This document shows positions 23,571 to 31,144 of a stretch of DNA of 38,274 bases, in pieces. Both the position numbers and the translations under genes were made by a program. Position 1 is the first letter of the stretch. The number at the start of each line of letters is the position of its first letter. The stretch lies in NCBI GenBank assembly GCA_017453305.1, contig JAFTKJ010000045.1, positions 1-38,274 of the forward strand, written 5' to 3'. This DNA is from Clostridia bacterium (GTDB lineage: Bacteria > Bacillota > Clostridia > Oscillospirales > CAG-272). The notes under the pieces are model-generated. The model made no database searches and had not been told where the DNA came from. It saw only the letters and a program-made list of their open reading frames with translations.

Positions 23571-24470
23571 TCATTTTTGAAATTCCGCTCGGTGTGCCTC
23601 AAAAAAGGACTGATAGAGCTTGACGTTTTCCAGCTCAGTCCACGGGCGCAAGCCTGCGGGATTGGCATCAAGGTCATAGATCCTTGCCCCTTTGAGCGCT
23701 AACAGGAACGGCGAATGCGTGGAAATGACGAATTGACAACGGTAAAAGCGCACGGCTTCCTCGATAAACTGCGCAAGCTTGATCTGCAGATCAGCCGAAA
23801 GGCTGTTTTCCGGCTCGTCCAAAAGGTAGAGTGCGTCCTCACGGATATACTCGGTAAAGTAGGCAAACGCGCTCTCGCCGTTGCTCTTCCCCCCAAGGTT
23901 GGGAGGTAAGCGGCGCTTGGTGTACTTGTTTTTGGTCCTGCTTTTTGCCTCGTTATGGCGTTTGAGCTCCTCGTAGTCGGCAAGGGATTGGAGCTGATAG
24001 GATTTTCCCATGCGATCGTAATAGGTGACAAGCTCGTAATACTCGGCAAACAGCTCCTCCCGGCGGCGGTCGACGCCCTCGTTGACCGAGCGAAGATCCA
24101 AAAGAAAATCAAACACGTCGTCGCTGGTGATGATACGGCTCTCTTTCGGCGCGCGCTCCCCGATCATGAGCTTGGCGTGACACAATGCAAGGTAATCCTC
24201 AAAATACGGGGTTTGGTTAAAGGGCGAGGTGCGGATGAGATCCAGCTTTTGCGCAATGACGTTGAGAAGCGTGGATTTGCCCGATCCGTTTCCGCCGTAA
24301 AAGACGGTGATCGGCTCAAAATCGATGCGTGCAAGCCCCTTTTGGGGAAAGATTTTAAAGGGATAGGGGCTATCCGAATAGCAGGACAGCTGCAATTTAT
24401 TGCGCGAGGAGAGCACGTAGCCATCCTCTGCGTCGGCACTTGCCAGGTCAAACCGCTCCAGATATTGCAT
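23571..24470 (-). CDS. AAA family ATPase (SMC/ABC-like, COG3910 type)
   Basis: A 299-residue soluble ATPase. Walker A is YGGNGSGKST (about 58-67), preceded by IDFEPITVFYG, the usual strand of recombination-type ABC ATPases. Walker B is LYLLDEPENSLS (about 215-226), and ISTHSPFLL carries the H-loop. Between them is a short Glu/Arg/Lys-rich helical region (about 125-185) in place of long coiled coils. It resembles stand-alone predicted ATPases, some of which are toxin or defence partners, but no partner nuclease or topoisomerase-primase is adjacent. It lies 23 bases after the nitrilase-family gene, as last gene of a three-gene operon. Function unknown. Confidence 0.82.
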   Translation of the reverse strand: MQYLERFDLASADAEDGYVLSSRNKLQLSCYSDSPYPFKIFPQKGLARIDFEPITVFYGGNGSGKSTLLNVIAQKLDLIRTSPFNQTPYFEDYLALCHAKLMIGERAPKESRIITSDDVFDFLLDLRSVNEGVDRRREELFAEYYELVTYYDRMGKSYQLQSLADYEELKRHNEAKSRTKNKYTKRRLPPNLGGKSNGESAFAYFTEYIREDALYLLDEPENSLSADLQIKLAQFIEEAVRFYRCQFVISTHSPFLLALKGARIYDLDANPAGLRPWTELENVKLYQSFFEAHRAEFQK

Positions 24471-24493
24471 TCTGCTCTCCTTTCCGTTTCATT

Positions 24494-25402
24494 TTATGAT
24501 TTCTTTTCTTCTTCGTACTTTTCTCGCGTTTGCACCTCGGGAACCTTGCCGTAAAAGATCTCCTCCCACGCCTTTACGGGCGGCATTTCACAAAGCCCTG
24601 CATAGGCATCGGGGCGGTGACAGCGATCGAGATAAGAGCGAATATTTTCGGTGTACTGCGAAATGCCCGTGGTGTGGGTTTTGACCTCGCGGTCCATCTC
24701 CACGTCCACGACCAAGGTGGACGGGAAGGAATCCAACCGGTGAAGCACCGTTCCGTCGGGAGCAACCAATCCGGTGTAAGCAATTCTTGACGAGGAAATC
24801 TGACAGCTCGCCACATACATGCTGTTATCAACAGCACGCGCGCGCATCTTCAGCTCCCACTGCGGAACAAGCGTATCGCCGAAGAGTGGATAGAGCACCA
24901 GCTCCGCCCCACGATTTCCGAGAATGCGTGCACTTTCTGGGAAGTAATTATCAAAGCAGATCATGATTCCAACCTTTCCAAAATCCAGATCGAACACGGG
25001 AAAATCCGTTCCGTGAGAGATGCCCTTTGTCTGTTCGCCGTGCGTCAGATGGACCTTATGGAACCGTCCCACCTCCTCGCCGTTTCGGTCGAGGATATAG
25101 GATGCGTTGTAGAGCGTTCCGTCATCGGTGATCTCGTAATCCCAGGGCACAACGTAGGTGTGATACTGCTTTGCAAGAGCGGCACAGCGTGTTTTCCATT
25201 CCCGATTCAACACTCTGAGCTCCTCGGGACGGTAGATGATGCTCCGATCCGGTTCGTGCTGATACGCCTCCGGAAAAAAGACCAGGTCAGCCCCTTTTTC
25301 AAAGCATTCCTCTGCGGCGTCCAAAAGCTTTTGGGTACGGATGGTGTAAGTTTCATTTGGCAGCATTTTGACCTGGATCAGTCCGATTTTTGCTTTTCTC
25401 AT
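24494..25402 (-). CDS. Carbon-nitrogen hydrolase (nitrilase superfamily)
   Basis: Hydrolyses a non-peptide C-N bond, most likely an amide or N-carbamoyl compound. The 302-residue protein has the Glu-Lys-Cys triad in order: Glu45 in VFFPEAYQHE, Lys116 in GRFHKVHLTHGEQ and Cys149 in VGIMICFDNYFPES. ARILGNRGAELVLYPLFGD and the C-terminal VDVEMDREV match the amidase/carbamoylase branches rather than true nitrilases. The C-terminal ~50 residues form a helical extension. It lies 11 bases downstream of the SGNH hydrolase gene and 23 upstream of the ATPase gene. A shared catabolic function with the SGNH hydrolase is possible but unproven. Confidence 0.88.
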   Translation of the reverse strand: MRKAKIGLIQVKMLPNETYTIRTQKLLDAAEECFEKGADLVFFPEAYQHEPDRSIIYRPEELRVLNREWKTRCAALAKQYHTYVVPWDYEITDDGTLYNASYILDRNGEEVGRFHKVHLTHGEQTKGISHGTDFPVFDLDFGKVGIMICFDNYFPESARILGNRGAELVLYPLFGDTLVPQWELKMRARAVDNSMYVASCQISSSRIAYTGLVAPDGTVLHRLDSFPSTLVVDVEMDREVKTHTTGISQYTENIRSYLDRCHRPDAYAGLCEMPPVKAWEEIFYGKVPEVQTREKYEEEKKS

Positions 25403-25413
25403 TGCAAGCTCCT

Positions 25414-26499
25414 TTACAAGCGGCGGTATTTGCCAAATAAGGCTTCCTTTAATTCATACCCGATGCTATCCGCCATCAAAGCAAAGCCGACGTCGGTGGG
25501 GTGACAGCCGTCCACGGTGCACATGTTGGCATAAGGACCGCGGAACATGCTCTCGCCGTCCACGTAATAAACGTTGCGGTCACCATTCTCTCTTGCGTAG
25601 CGGAAGGTATCCACGATCACGTCACGGCGGCGCTCATCATCGGTAAAATGATTGAAATTGGGGCGCGAGACCATGATGTACGGAATATCGGGGTGGGCGG
25701 CGCGGATCTTTTGATAGAGCTTGCAATGAGTTGCTTGCAAATGCTCGACCGTGGGCGCATTGTGGTCGTAATCGGACACGAACGCCGACATTTGGAGCGT
25801 TGCCATGTAATCCACAATGACGTCCTCCCCTTTTCCGCTGCCCGAAAAGCCGAGATTGATAAAGTCCATATTCATGCGCTGGCTGATGACGTTCTGATAC
25901 GCGTTACCGGGGCGCGAGGAGCATCCGCCCTGGGTGATGGAGGAGCCGTAGTAGACCACGGGGAGGACGTTCTTGTATTTCATACCGCCTCCCAGCGTTG
26001 CATCCTGCTGTAATCCGATATAAAGATTGGTGACGTGGCTGTAGGACGGGAAATTGATGGTGATATAGCGCATGCGGCGATCGGGGAACGTGACCTTTCG
26101 CTCGTATCCGTCATTAAATCCAAAGGAGGGACGGAAGGAGCTGTAAAAAACAGTCTCCTCGCTTTCGGGATCGTCCAGGTAGAGATCAAACGCCGAGCTT
26201 CCCGTCATTGCCATGTGATCCATGTGGCAAACGCTTGGCATTTCGGCGTGGATGGCAACGTAGCGCGAGTCGGTGCAAAAGCGGACGCGTCCGCCTGCCG
26301 TGTTGCGGTAGAGATAATTTACGCCCTCATTGGTCGCTTTTGCGATCTCGTCGGGCAAGCGTTGAAAGTTGGGTTGATTTTGATAGTCGTAAAGTCCGTA
26401 CACCTCAAACGGTGCTTGGCGCACGTCGCAAAAGACAACGTCCGCCTCGTCAATCGAGGTTTCCAGCTTCATGTTTTGGTCAATCTTTGCAATATCCAT
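25414..26499 (-). CDS. SGNH/GDSL-type hydrolase
   Basis: A 361-residue two-domain hydrolase. The N-terminal ~175 residues form a beta-rich domain like those preceding SGNH cores in Clostridia. The SGNH core starts with VVYYGSSITQGG (block I, nucleophile about Ser187). FINLGFSGSGKG (block II Gly), VSRPNFNH (block III-like) and VDGCHPTDVGF (block V Asp/His) follow. Such proteins often deacylate carbohydrates or other esters. No signal peptide is visible, so it acts in the cytoplasm unless exported otherwise. The start at 26499 has AAAAGGAG upstream. It is first in the operon with the nitrilase-family and ATPase genes and has a good promoter. Confidence 0.87.
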   Translation of the reverse strand: MDIAKIDQNMKLETSIDEADVVFCDVRQAPFEVYGLYDYQNQPNFQRLPDEIAKATNEGVNYLYRNTAGGRVRFCTDSRYVAIHAEMPSVCHMDHMAMTGSSAFDLYLDDPESEETVFYSSFRPSFGFNDGYERKVTFPDRRMRYITINFPSYSHVTNLYIGLQQDATLGGGMKYKNVLPVVYYGSSITQGGCSSRPGNAYQNVISQRMNMDFINLGFSGSGKGEDVIVDYMATLQMSAFVSDYDHNAPTVEHLQATHCKLYQKIRAAHPDIPYIMVSRPNFNHFTDDERRRDVIVDTFRYARENGDRNVYYVDGESMFRGPYANMCTVDGCHPTDVGFALMADSIGYELKEALFGKYRRL

Positions 26500-26547
26500 G
26501 GTGCTTCTCCTTTTTTGCAATGCCCCAAGGGAGGGGGACTTGTATTA

Positions 26548-26576
26548 ATTATAGCACATTGTTTTCCTTTTTGCAA
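26548..26576 (-). promoter_or_regulatory. Promoter for the SGNH/nitrilase/ATPase operon
   Basis: On the minus strand TTGCAA (26576-26571), a 17-base spacer and TATAAT (26553-26548) with an extended -10 TGC. Confidence 0.8.
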
Positions 26577-26619
26577 TCGCTTTTTGCCGAAAAACCATCC
26601 AAACAATGGAAATAAATAC

Positions 26620-26648
26620 TTGCAAAAAAGAGGCTTGTATGCTATAAT
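26620..26648 (+). promoter_or_regulatory. Promoter for the Asp-box lipoprotein
   Basis: TTGCAA (26620-26625), a 17-base spacer and TATAAT (26643-26648) with TGC before the -10, about 60 bases ahead of the start codon. Divergent from the SGNH operon promoter. Confidence 0.8.
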
Positions 26649-26706
26649 AAAATTGCAGAGTCAACAATTTCAAATTGACATAAATAACAAAAAACAAAGG
26701 AGAAAA

Positions 26707-27660
26707 ATGCTGATGGAAACAAAGAAAAGAATCCTTTCCCTGCTACTGACCACTGCCCTGCTCGCCGCCCCCTTGACCGCGTGCGACACGACGGATGATG
26801 AGATAGATTCGACCGAGGAAACTACGGAGGGAACTACAGAGGAAACTACCACCGAAGCAGATACTAATAGCACATTTGAAAATGAGTCATCAACAGCACC
26901 CCAAGACGATACCCCCACAAGAAATATCACGTTAAGTGAATTGAGAGAAAAGCTTGGATGTTATGTGACTACCACAAATAAAGAAACCATAAAAAAACTG
27001 ATGAAAAAAGACGCGGACAAGATCCGAGTGGAGCATGAAGGCCGTTCCTCAAATATTTTTCATATAACAACATTTCAAAATGGCACAGAATATAAAACAA
27101 CCATCTCCCTTTCCGAAGGAATTAGAACACCTGACATATATTATGGATTTACCAACGAACAAAATGGATATGTCATTATTTTCCACCTGGAGGATTATGC
27201 GATTAGCCCGATGGATGATATTGAGCTGGCATGTTTGTTAAAAACCACCGATGGCGGAAAAACATGGGAAACAACCGAATATCAAGATTTTCGTGTAACA
27301 AATAGTCGGCAATACATAACAGCTGCCTACTTTTTTACAGAGGAAGTCGGATTTTTTACAGCACGATATCACAGTACAGATCATTTTGAATTGCGCACTC
27401 TTTGGACAGTGGATGGGGGAAAAACATGGTCCCGTATGCCACTACTGCCTAAACCCAATATGATGGCCCCTTTTGGGTTTAAAGGTGATCAGGCTCATTT
27501 TGCAACCGAGGTGGTAGATGCGGAATTGATTGATGGAGTGTATGTACTTACCGTTGAAATCTGCTCCGGGTCTTCCTATGCAATTGACGGCAACAAATAT
27601 TCTCAGATGTACATTCAATTTTCGTCCACCGACTTGGAAAATTGGACGTTGGTGAAATAA
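26707..27660 (+). CDS. Lipoprotein with Asp-box (BNR) repeats
   Basis: A secreted, membrane-anchored protein of 317 residues. It has a basic N-terminus (ETKKR), a hydrophobic segment and the lipobox LTAC with Cys26. A Thr/Glu-rich low-complexity linker (about 30-70) follows. The C-terminal domain has two Asp-box motifs, TTDGGKTW (180-187) and TVDGGKTW (234-241), as found in beta-propeller sialidase-like or photosystem-stability-like proteins. Two repeats are too few for a full propeller, so no enzyme activity is claimed. The start is ATG 26707, with a second ATG two codons on; AAAGGAG precedes. The gene is clearly AT-richer than its neighbours, which suggests recent acquisition or relaxed composition. 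Confidence 0.8.
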   Translation: MLMETKKRILSLLLTTALLAAPLTACDTTDDEIDSTEETTEGTTEETTTEADTNSTFENESSTAPQDDTPTRNITLSELREKLGCYVTTTNKETIKKLMKKDADKIRVEHEGRSSNIFHITTFQNGTEYKTTISLSEGIRTPDIYYGFTNEQNGYVIIFHLEDYAISPMDDIELACLLKTTDGGKTWETTEYQDFRVTNSRQYITAAYFFTEEVGFFTARYHSTDHFELRTLWTVDGGKTWSRMPLLPKPNMMAPFGFKGDQAHFATEVVDAELIDGVYVLTVEICSGSSYAIDGNKYSQMYIQFSSTDLENWTLVK

Positions 27661-27692
27661 CAGCTCTCAAATTGCTATTTTTAAAAAAACTA

Positions 27693-27721
27693 TTGCATTG
27701 AATGAAAAAAAAGAGTATACT
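27693..27721 (+). promoter_or_regulatory. Promoter for the methyltransferase-like gene
   Basis: TTGCAT (27693-27698), a 17-base spacer and TATACT (27716-27721), 28 bases ahead of the chosen ATG. The site overlaps a longer in-frame ORF start at 27698, which supports the downstream ATG as the true start. Confidence 0.7.
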
Positions 27722-27748
27722 GATGGCAGTAATGATCAGGAGGCTGCT

Positions 27749-28747
27749 ATGACCGATCCGCATTTGCACAAAATTGGACAGATTATGGAGGACAACGACA
27801 CGGTTGTGGCGCTTTACAGTGAATATATCAACCATCATCCGCGCTTTTTGGAGCCGCAAATGGTGGAGGAGCTGGCAAACGAATGCCACGTTTCCACCCA
27901 CGAGGCGTTTTGCACGCTGCTTGCCGCCGCCTGCGGACTTGACACCGCCGACAACCGCGCGCACCGCGAGCTGGAAAAGCGTTACCTGATCCCCGGCATC
28001 CGCCGTCTGGAGCCTGCCGATTATCTTAACGACGCCTATGCCAAAACGGTGATCTTTCCCAACGTCAAGCATGGAAAATGGGAGCTTTGCACGCATTCCT
28101 ATGCCCCCTATGAGCCGTTTGTACGCACGCATCCCGTTCTGACGCCCGAATTGCGCGAAATTCCGCAGATCGGGTATTTTGACACCGAATTCCCCTTTCC
28201 TGCCATTTTGGAAAACGGCATTGAGTGGATGACCATTACTCCAAACGAGGTGGAAACGATGCGCGAACCGATTGCAAACGCACACGGCAAGGTTTTGACA
28301 CTTGGCTTGGGACTTGGCTACTTTGCCTTTCACGCCTCGCAAAAAAAAGAGGTCACAAGCGTGACCGTGGTGGAAAAATCAAAGGACGTGATTGAAATCT
28401 TCAACACCTATCTCCTGCCGCAATTTCCAAACAAGGACAAGATCAAAATCATTTGCACCGACGCCTTTGATTTTATGCAAAAGGAGCTTCCGCGCGCAGG
28501 CTTTGACTACGTCTTTTCGGATTTGTGGCACGACGCCTCCGACGGCTTGGAGATGTACCGCAAGCTCAAGCGATTTGAGCCGCTCTCCCCCAACACCGTG
28601 TTCGATTATTGGATCGAGCCATCCCTGCTCTCCCTGTTGCGAACCGTCGTCTGGCGTCACCTCAACGATCCCGACTCGCCCCTGCAGCTGCGCGGCATCG
28701 CTCCCGAACGCATCTTGTCCAATGAATTTTTGAAAACACTGCGGTAA
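27749..28747 (+). CDS. SAM-dependent methyltransferase / spermidine-synthase-like protein
   Basis: A 332-residue soluble protein. The C-terminal half holds a Rossmann SAM-binding domain: VLTLGLGLGYFAFHAS (glycine-rich motif I, 182-197), TVVEKSKDVIEIF with acidic Glu209 (motif II) and IICTDAFDFM (motif III), followed by FDYVFSDLWHDASDG. This order resembles polyamine synthase-like folds. The N-terminal ~130 residues are a separate helical domain with no family I recognise. The start at 27749 has AGGAGG 6 bases upstream and lies just after the promoter. It is transcribed alone, and a dispersed hairpin element follows the stop. Methyl acceptor unknown; an aminopropyl transferase cannot be excluded. 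Confidence 0.72.
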   Translation: MTDPHLHKIGQIMEDNDTVVALYSEYINHHPRFLEPQMVEELANECHVSTHEAFCTLLAAACGLDTADNRAHRELEKRYLIPGIRRLEPADYLNDAYAKTVIFPNVKHGKWELCTHSYAPYEPFVRTHPVLTPELREIPQIGYFDTEFPFPAILENGIEWMTITPNEVETMREPIANAHGKVLTLGLGLGYFAFHASQKKEVTSVTVVEKSKDVIEIFNTYLLPQFPNKDKIKIICTDAFDFMQKELPRAGFDYVFSDLWHDASDGLEMYRKLKRFEPLSPNTVFDYWIEPSLLSLLRTVVWRHLNDPDSPLQLRGIAPERILSNEFLKTLR

Positions 28748-28765
28748 CGTTATTTTAGAATGATT

Positions 28766-28816
28766 GCGGGGAAACTTTTTGAAAAAAGTTTCCCCGCCCC
28801 CCTTCAAAAACTTCCC
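28766..28816 (+). repeat. Dispersed hairpin element, copy 2 (also terminator-like)
   Basis: GCGGGGAAACTTTT (28766-28779) pairs perfectly with AAAAGTTTCCCCGC (28784-28797) around a 4-base loop. The tail CCCCCTTCAAAAACTTCCC follows. Stem, order and tail match copy 1 at 23366-23437 with substitutions that keep pairing. It follows the methyltransferase-like gene. Confidence 0.75.
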
Positions 28817-28899
28817 AAACAAGGACATCTTTTATCAATTATGTTTCTGCCGAAAAAGGAGTGGTTGTTGTGCGCAATATAGAATTTTGTTTCTGTAGC

Positions 28900-28928
28900 T
28901 TGACATACTTTTCACGATATGGTAAAAT
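28900..28928 (+). promoter_or_regulatory. Promoter for the second lipoprotein
   Basis: TTGACA (28900-28905), a 17-base spacer and TAAAAT (28923-28928) preceded by TGG, about 50 bases before the ATG. Confidence 0.8.
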
Positions 28929-28976
28929 ATATATGTAAACTCGATTTACAACTATATTTTGAAAAGGAGCAAGTGT

Positions 28977-29696
28977 ATGAAAAAGTACGTATTATTGATT
29001 TTGGTGTGCGTTTTTGCCCTGCAATTATTTGGATGCAATCATACTCAAACACCGGTAACAAGCTTTCCATGTGAGTTTGATTTTTCCGCATACATAAAAA
29101 CGATACCGCTTCTTCCGGACACAACATCCGAAGACTTTTTGAGCACATACACCTACAACGGCACAAGTATCGCCGACATTGTAAAAGTATTAAATGCGAG
29201 TGGGGTAAACTCTCATCAAACCCAGTATATGGGCACAGTCGACGAAAAGAATTTTGAATTCATAATAGAAGGCTATGAAACATCGGATAGAAAATATAAC
29301 AATCTGCGCAAAACCTTTTTGACAGAGGTTTTGTTAGACGGATTTGAATTGCCGTGCGGAATCACCTTTGGGGAGTCGATTTCCGACGTCCTTCAAAAAT
29401 TAGGGATCCGGTTTGATCCTGAAAAGGATTTCAAAGTCAAAAAGCGCGACAATGGCGCGATGACATTATACCGCAACGATCAATTCTGTATTCAGTTTAT
29501 TGATTGTGAATTGTCCTCTGAAGAATTTTACCCCGGATACGTTCTGCAATACGAGGAATACTCCCCTTCCACGCAAGCCATCACCGGCAAAGAGACCACA
29601 GTAACACGCACGGTGCGCTTGTCGTTTGATGAACAGAGCGAATTGGATCACTTTGAAATATCTGTGAATGAATGCTGGGAAATCAATCAGGATTAA
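28977..29696 (+). CDS. Lipoprotein of unknown function
   Basis: A 239-residue protein with a typical lipoprotein signal: MKKYVLLILVCVFALQLFGC, with the lipobox Cys at 20. The mature part has no motif I recognise. It is a mix of short hydrophobic strands and charged segments, for example TFGESISDVLQKLGIRFDP, which recalls small surface-domain repeats of Clostridia with unassigned function. The start at 28977 has AAAAGGAGC upstream; the TTG at 28959 has no site. The gene is AT-rich like the other lipoprotein but shows no close similarity to it. It has its own strong promoter. The hairpin at 29740-29770 follows and is shared with the convergent polysaccharide operon. Confidence 0.8.
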   Translation: MKKYVLLILVCVFALQLFGCNHTQTPVTSFPCEFDFSAYIKTIPLLPDTTSEDFLSTYTYNGTSIADIVKVLNASGVNSHQTQYMGTVDEKNFEFIIEGYETSDRKYNNLRKTFLTEVLLDGFELPCGITFGESISDVLQKLGIRFDPEKDFKVKKRDNGAMTLYRNDQFCIQFIDCELSSEEFYPGYVLQYEEYSPSTQAITGKETTVTRTVRLSFDEQSELDHFEISVNECWEINQD

Positions 29697-29739
29697 ATAT
29701 CAAGCAAGGGAAATTCAAAAGTGAATACTCTCTAAAAAT

Positions 29740-29770
29740 GGGCTGTCTCAAAACAAGTTTGAGGCAGCCC
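29740..29770. terminator. Bidirectional terminator between lipoprotein and polysaccharide operon
   Basis: GGGCTGTCTCAAA (29740-29752) pairs with TTTGAGGCAGCCC (29758-29770) with one G-T pair and a 5-base loop. On the minus strand it is trailed by ATTTTTAG; on the plus strand it is followed by AAAATC, so minus-strand termination is better supported. Confidence 0.8.
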
Positions 29771-29779
29771 AAAATCATA

Positions 29780-31144
29780 TCAACTTTCAATATCTCTACT
29801 CTTTTCCATAAACAGGATCATAAGGGTATAAAACAGAAGCGGATAGGTGATGAAAAAGATCACGTCCAAAAGGCAGAATGCCATAAGGGTAAAGATGCAC
29901 AAGGCGAGGGTGGATTTATACAAATTCGGCTTGCGGAAGGTCAGGCGAACGGTGGAGACGCGGTGATAGAGGTACGCCGCAATGCCGACCACGCCACAGC
30001 TCCCCAGCATTTGAACAAGGGTGTTATGGTAAAAATAGGGATAGACCTCGATCAACCAATCCTGCACGATGCCCGAATCGTAAAAGCCTGCACCAAAGAT
30101 GGGATGCTTGAAAAATTGGCTGATACCAAGCCGCCACAAATCAAATCTGCCGTTGTCGCCAAGTCCGTTTGCGAACACGTTTTGCAGCATGGGCAACAGC
30201 TTGTTCCATAAAACAAGTACGCCGCAAAGCCCCACGGCGATGATAGATACGGAAATGATGCGATTGATCCTCTTATTCTTTCCAAAAAAGCAGACCAAAG
30301 CCATGCAAAGCACCAGCGTAATGGCTCCAAAGAGCATGGCTCCCCTGCTTTGTGAAAGGAGCACGCCCAAAAACTGCAACAGTCCCATCGCGTAAAAGAG
30401 GTAGCCGCGTGGATGCGTTGCCGCAAAGTAGAAGCATGCGGGCATCAAAAACGCTTGCATGCCGCCCAGCGAGGTCCATACCGCCCAGCCAAGCACCACG
30501 CTCTCCTTGACGATGTCTCCATCTACAAACTGCACCGTGGTGGCATAAGCCAGGAGCAGCTGACACACGATCTGCATACCTGCAAGCACCAGGCAATACA
30601 TAAAATAGTCGAATGCTGCTCGGTCAAAGTGCACGTAGCGCGCAAACAGCCAATACAAGCCTACCAAAATGATGGGAAACGAAAGGGCGAACAACAAATT
30701 TTGCACCGTGTACGCAGGGCTGAGGGCACCGTTGAGGCAAAGCGCCGCCGAGAGGATCGCAAGCCCCAAAAAGCTCCCTTTCAGAGGAACGGGATTGGTA
30801 TTCCTTCGGTTGCGGATGGCAAAAATGACGCCGCCGCATAAAATTGCGCCAAAGCCGATGATAAGAAAGGTCAGAGGCAGGGGCTGAAGATAGTAATCGC
30901 TGTAGGACGGCACATTTGGCGAGTGCTCTGGCGTGACCAAAAAGATGACGCCGAACACGGTTGGGAGCGCAAAACGGAGGTCCTTTTCAATCAGACAACC
31001 GACCACAAAGGTTGCTACCATAATCTCAAAAAAGAGGATGTCCCAGCCCGTGGAATGCCCCACAAACACCAAAAGCGAGACCAGGAGCGGATAATATTTT
31101 CCCTGATAAAAGGGGTGTAACACTTCAGCGAGACGTTGTTTCAT
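29780..31144 (-). CDS. O-antigen ligase / polysaccharide polymerase-like membrane protein (Wzy_C)
   Basis: An inner-membrane protein of 454 residues with about 11 hydrophobic helices. It probably polymerises or ligates lipid-linked glycan repeats on the outer face of the membrane. The Wzy_C landmarks are GVLLSQSRGAMLFGAI in the central part and, in a long extracellular loop, the Arg-containing NGRFDLWRLGISQFFKHPIFGAGF followed by YFYHNTLVQMLGSCGVVG. Placement directly after a GT4 transferase and a priming glycosyltransferase supports a role in an exopolysaccharide or capsule. Its start overlaps the end of the GT4 gene by 20 bases, implying translational coupling. Polymerase versus ligase cannot be separated by sequence alone. 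Confidence 0.85.
   Translation of the reverse strand: MKQRLAEVLHPFYQGKYYPLLVSLLVFVGHSTGWDILFFEIMVATFVVGCLIEKDLRFALPTVFGVIFLVTPEHSPNVPSYSDYYLQPLPLTFLIIGFGAILCGGVIFAIRNRRNTNPVPLKGSFLGLAILSAALCLNGALSPAYTVQNLLFALSFPIILVGLYWLFARYVHFDRAAFDYFMYCLVLAGMQIVCQLLLAYATTVQFVDGDIVKESVVLGWAVWTSLGGMQAFLMPACFYFAATHPRGYLFYAMGLLQFLGVLLSQSRGAMLFGAITLVLCMALVCFFGKNKRINRIISVSIIAVGLCGVLVLWNKLLPMLQNVFANGLGDNGRFDLWRLGISQFFKHPIFGAGFYDSGIVQDWLIEVYPYFYHNTLVQMLGSCGVVGIAAYLYHRVSTVRLTFRKPNLYKSTLALCIFTLMAFCLLDVIFFITYPLLFYTLMILFMEKSRDIES

Noticed and set aside
23571-24470. Complete phage-defence system around the AAA ATPase
   Set aside because: No nuclease, helicase, toxin or reverse transcriptase is adjacent; the operon partners are small-molecule hydrolases.
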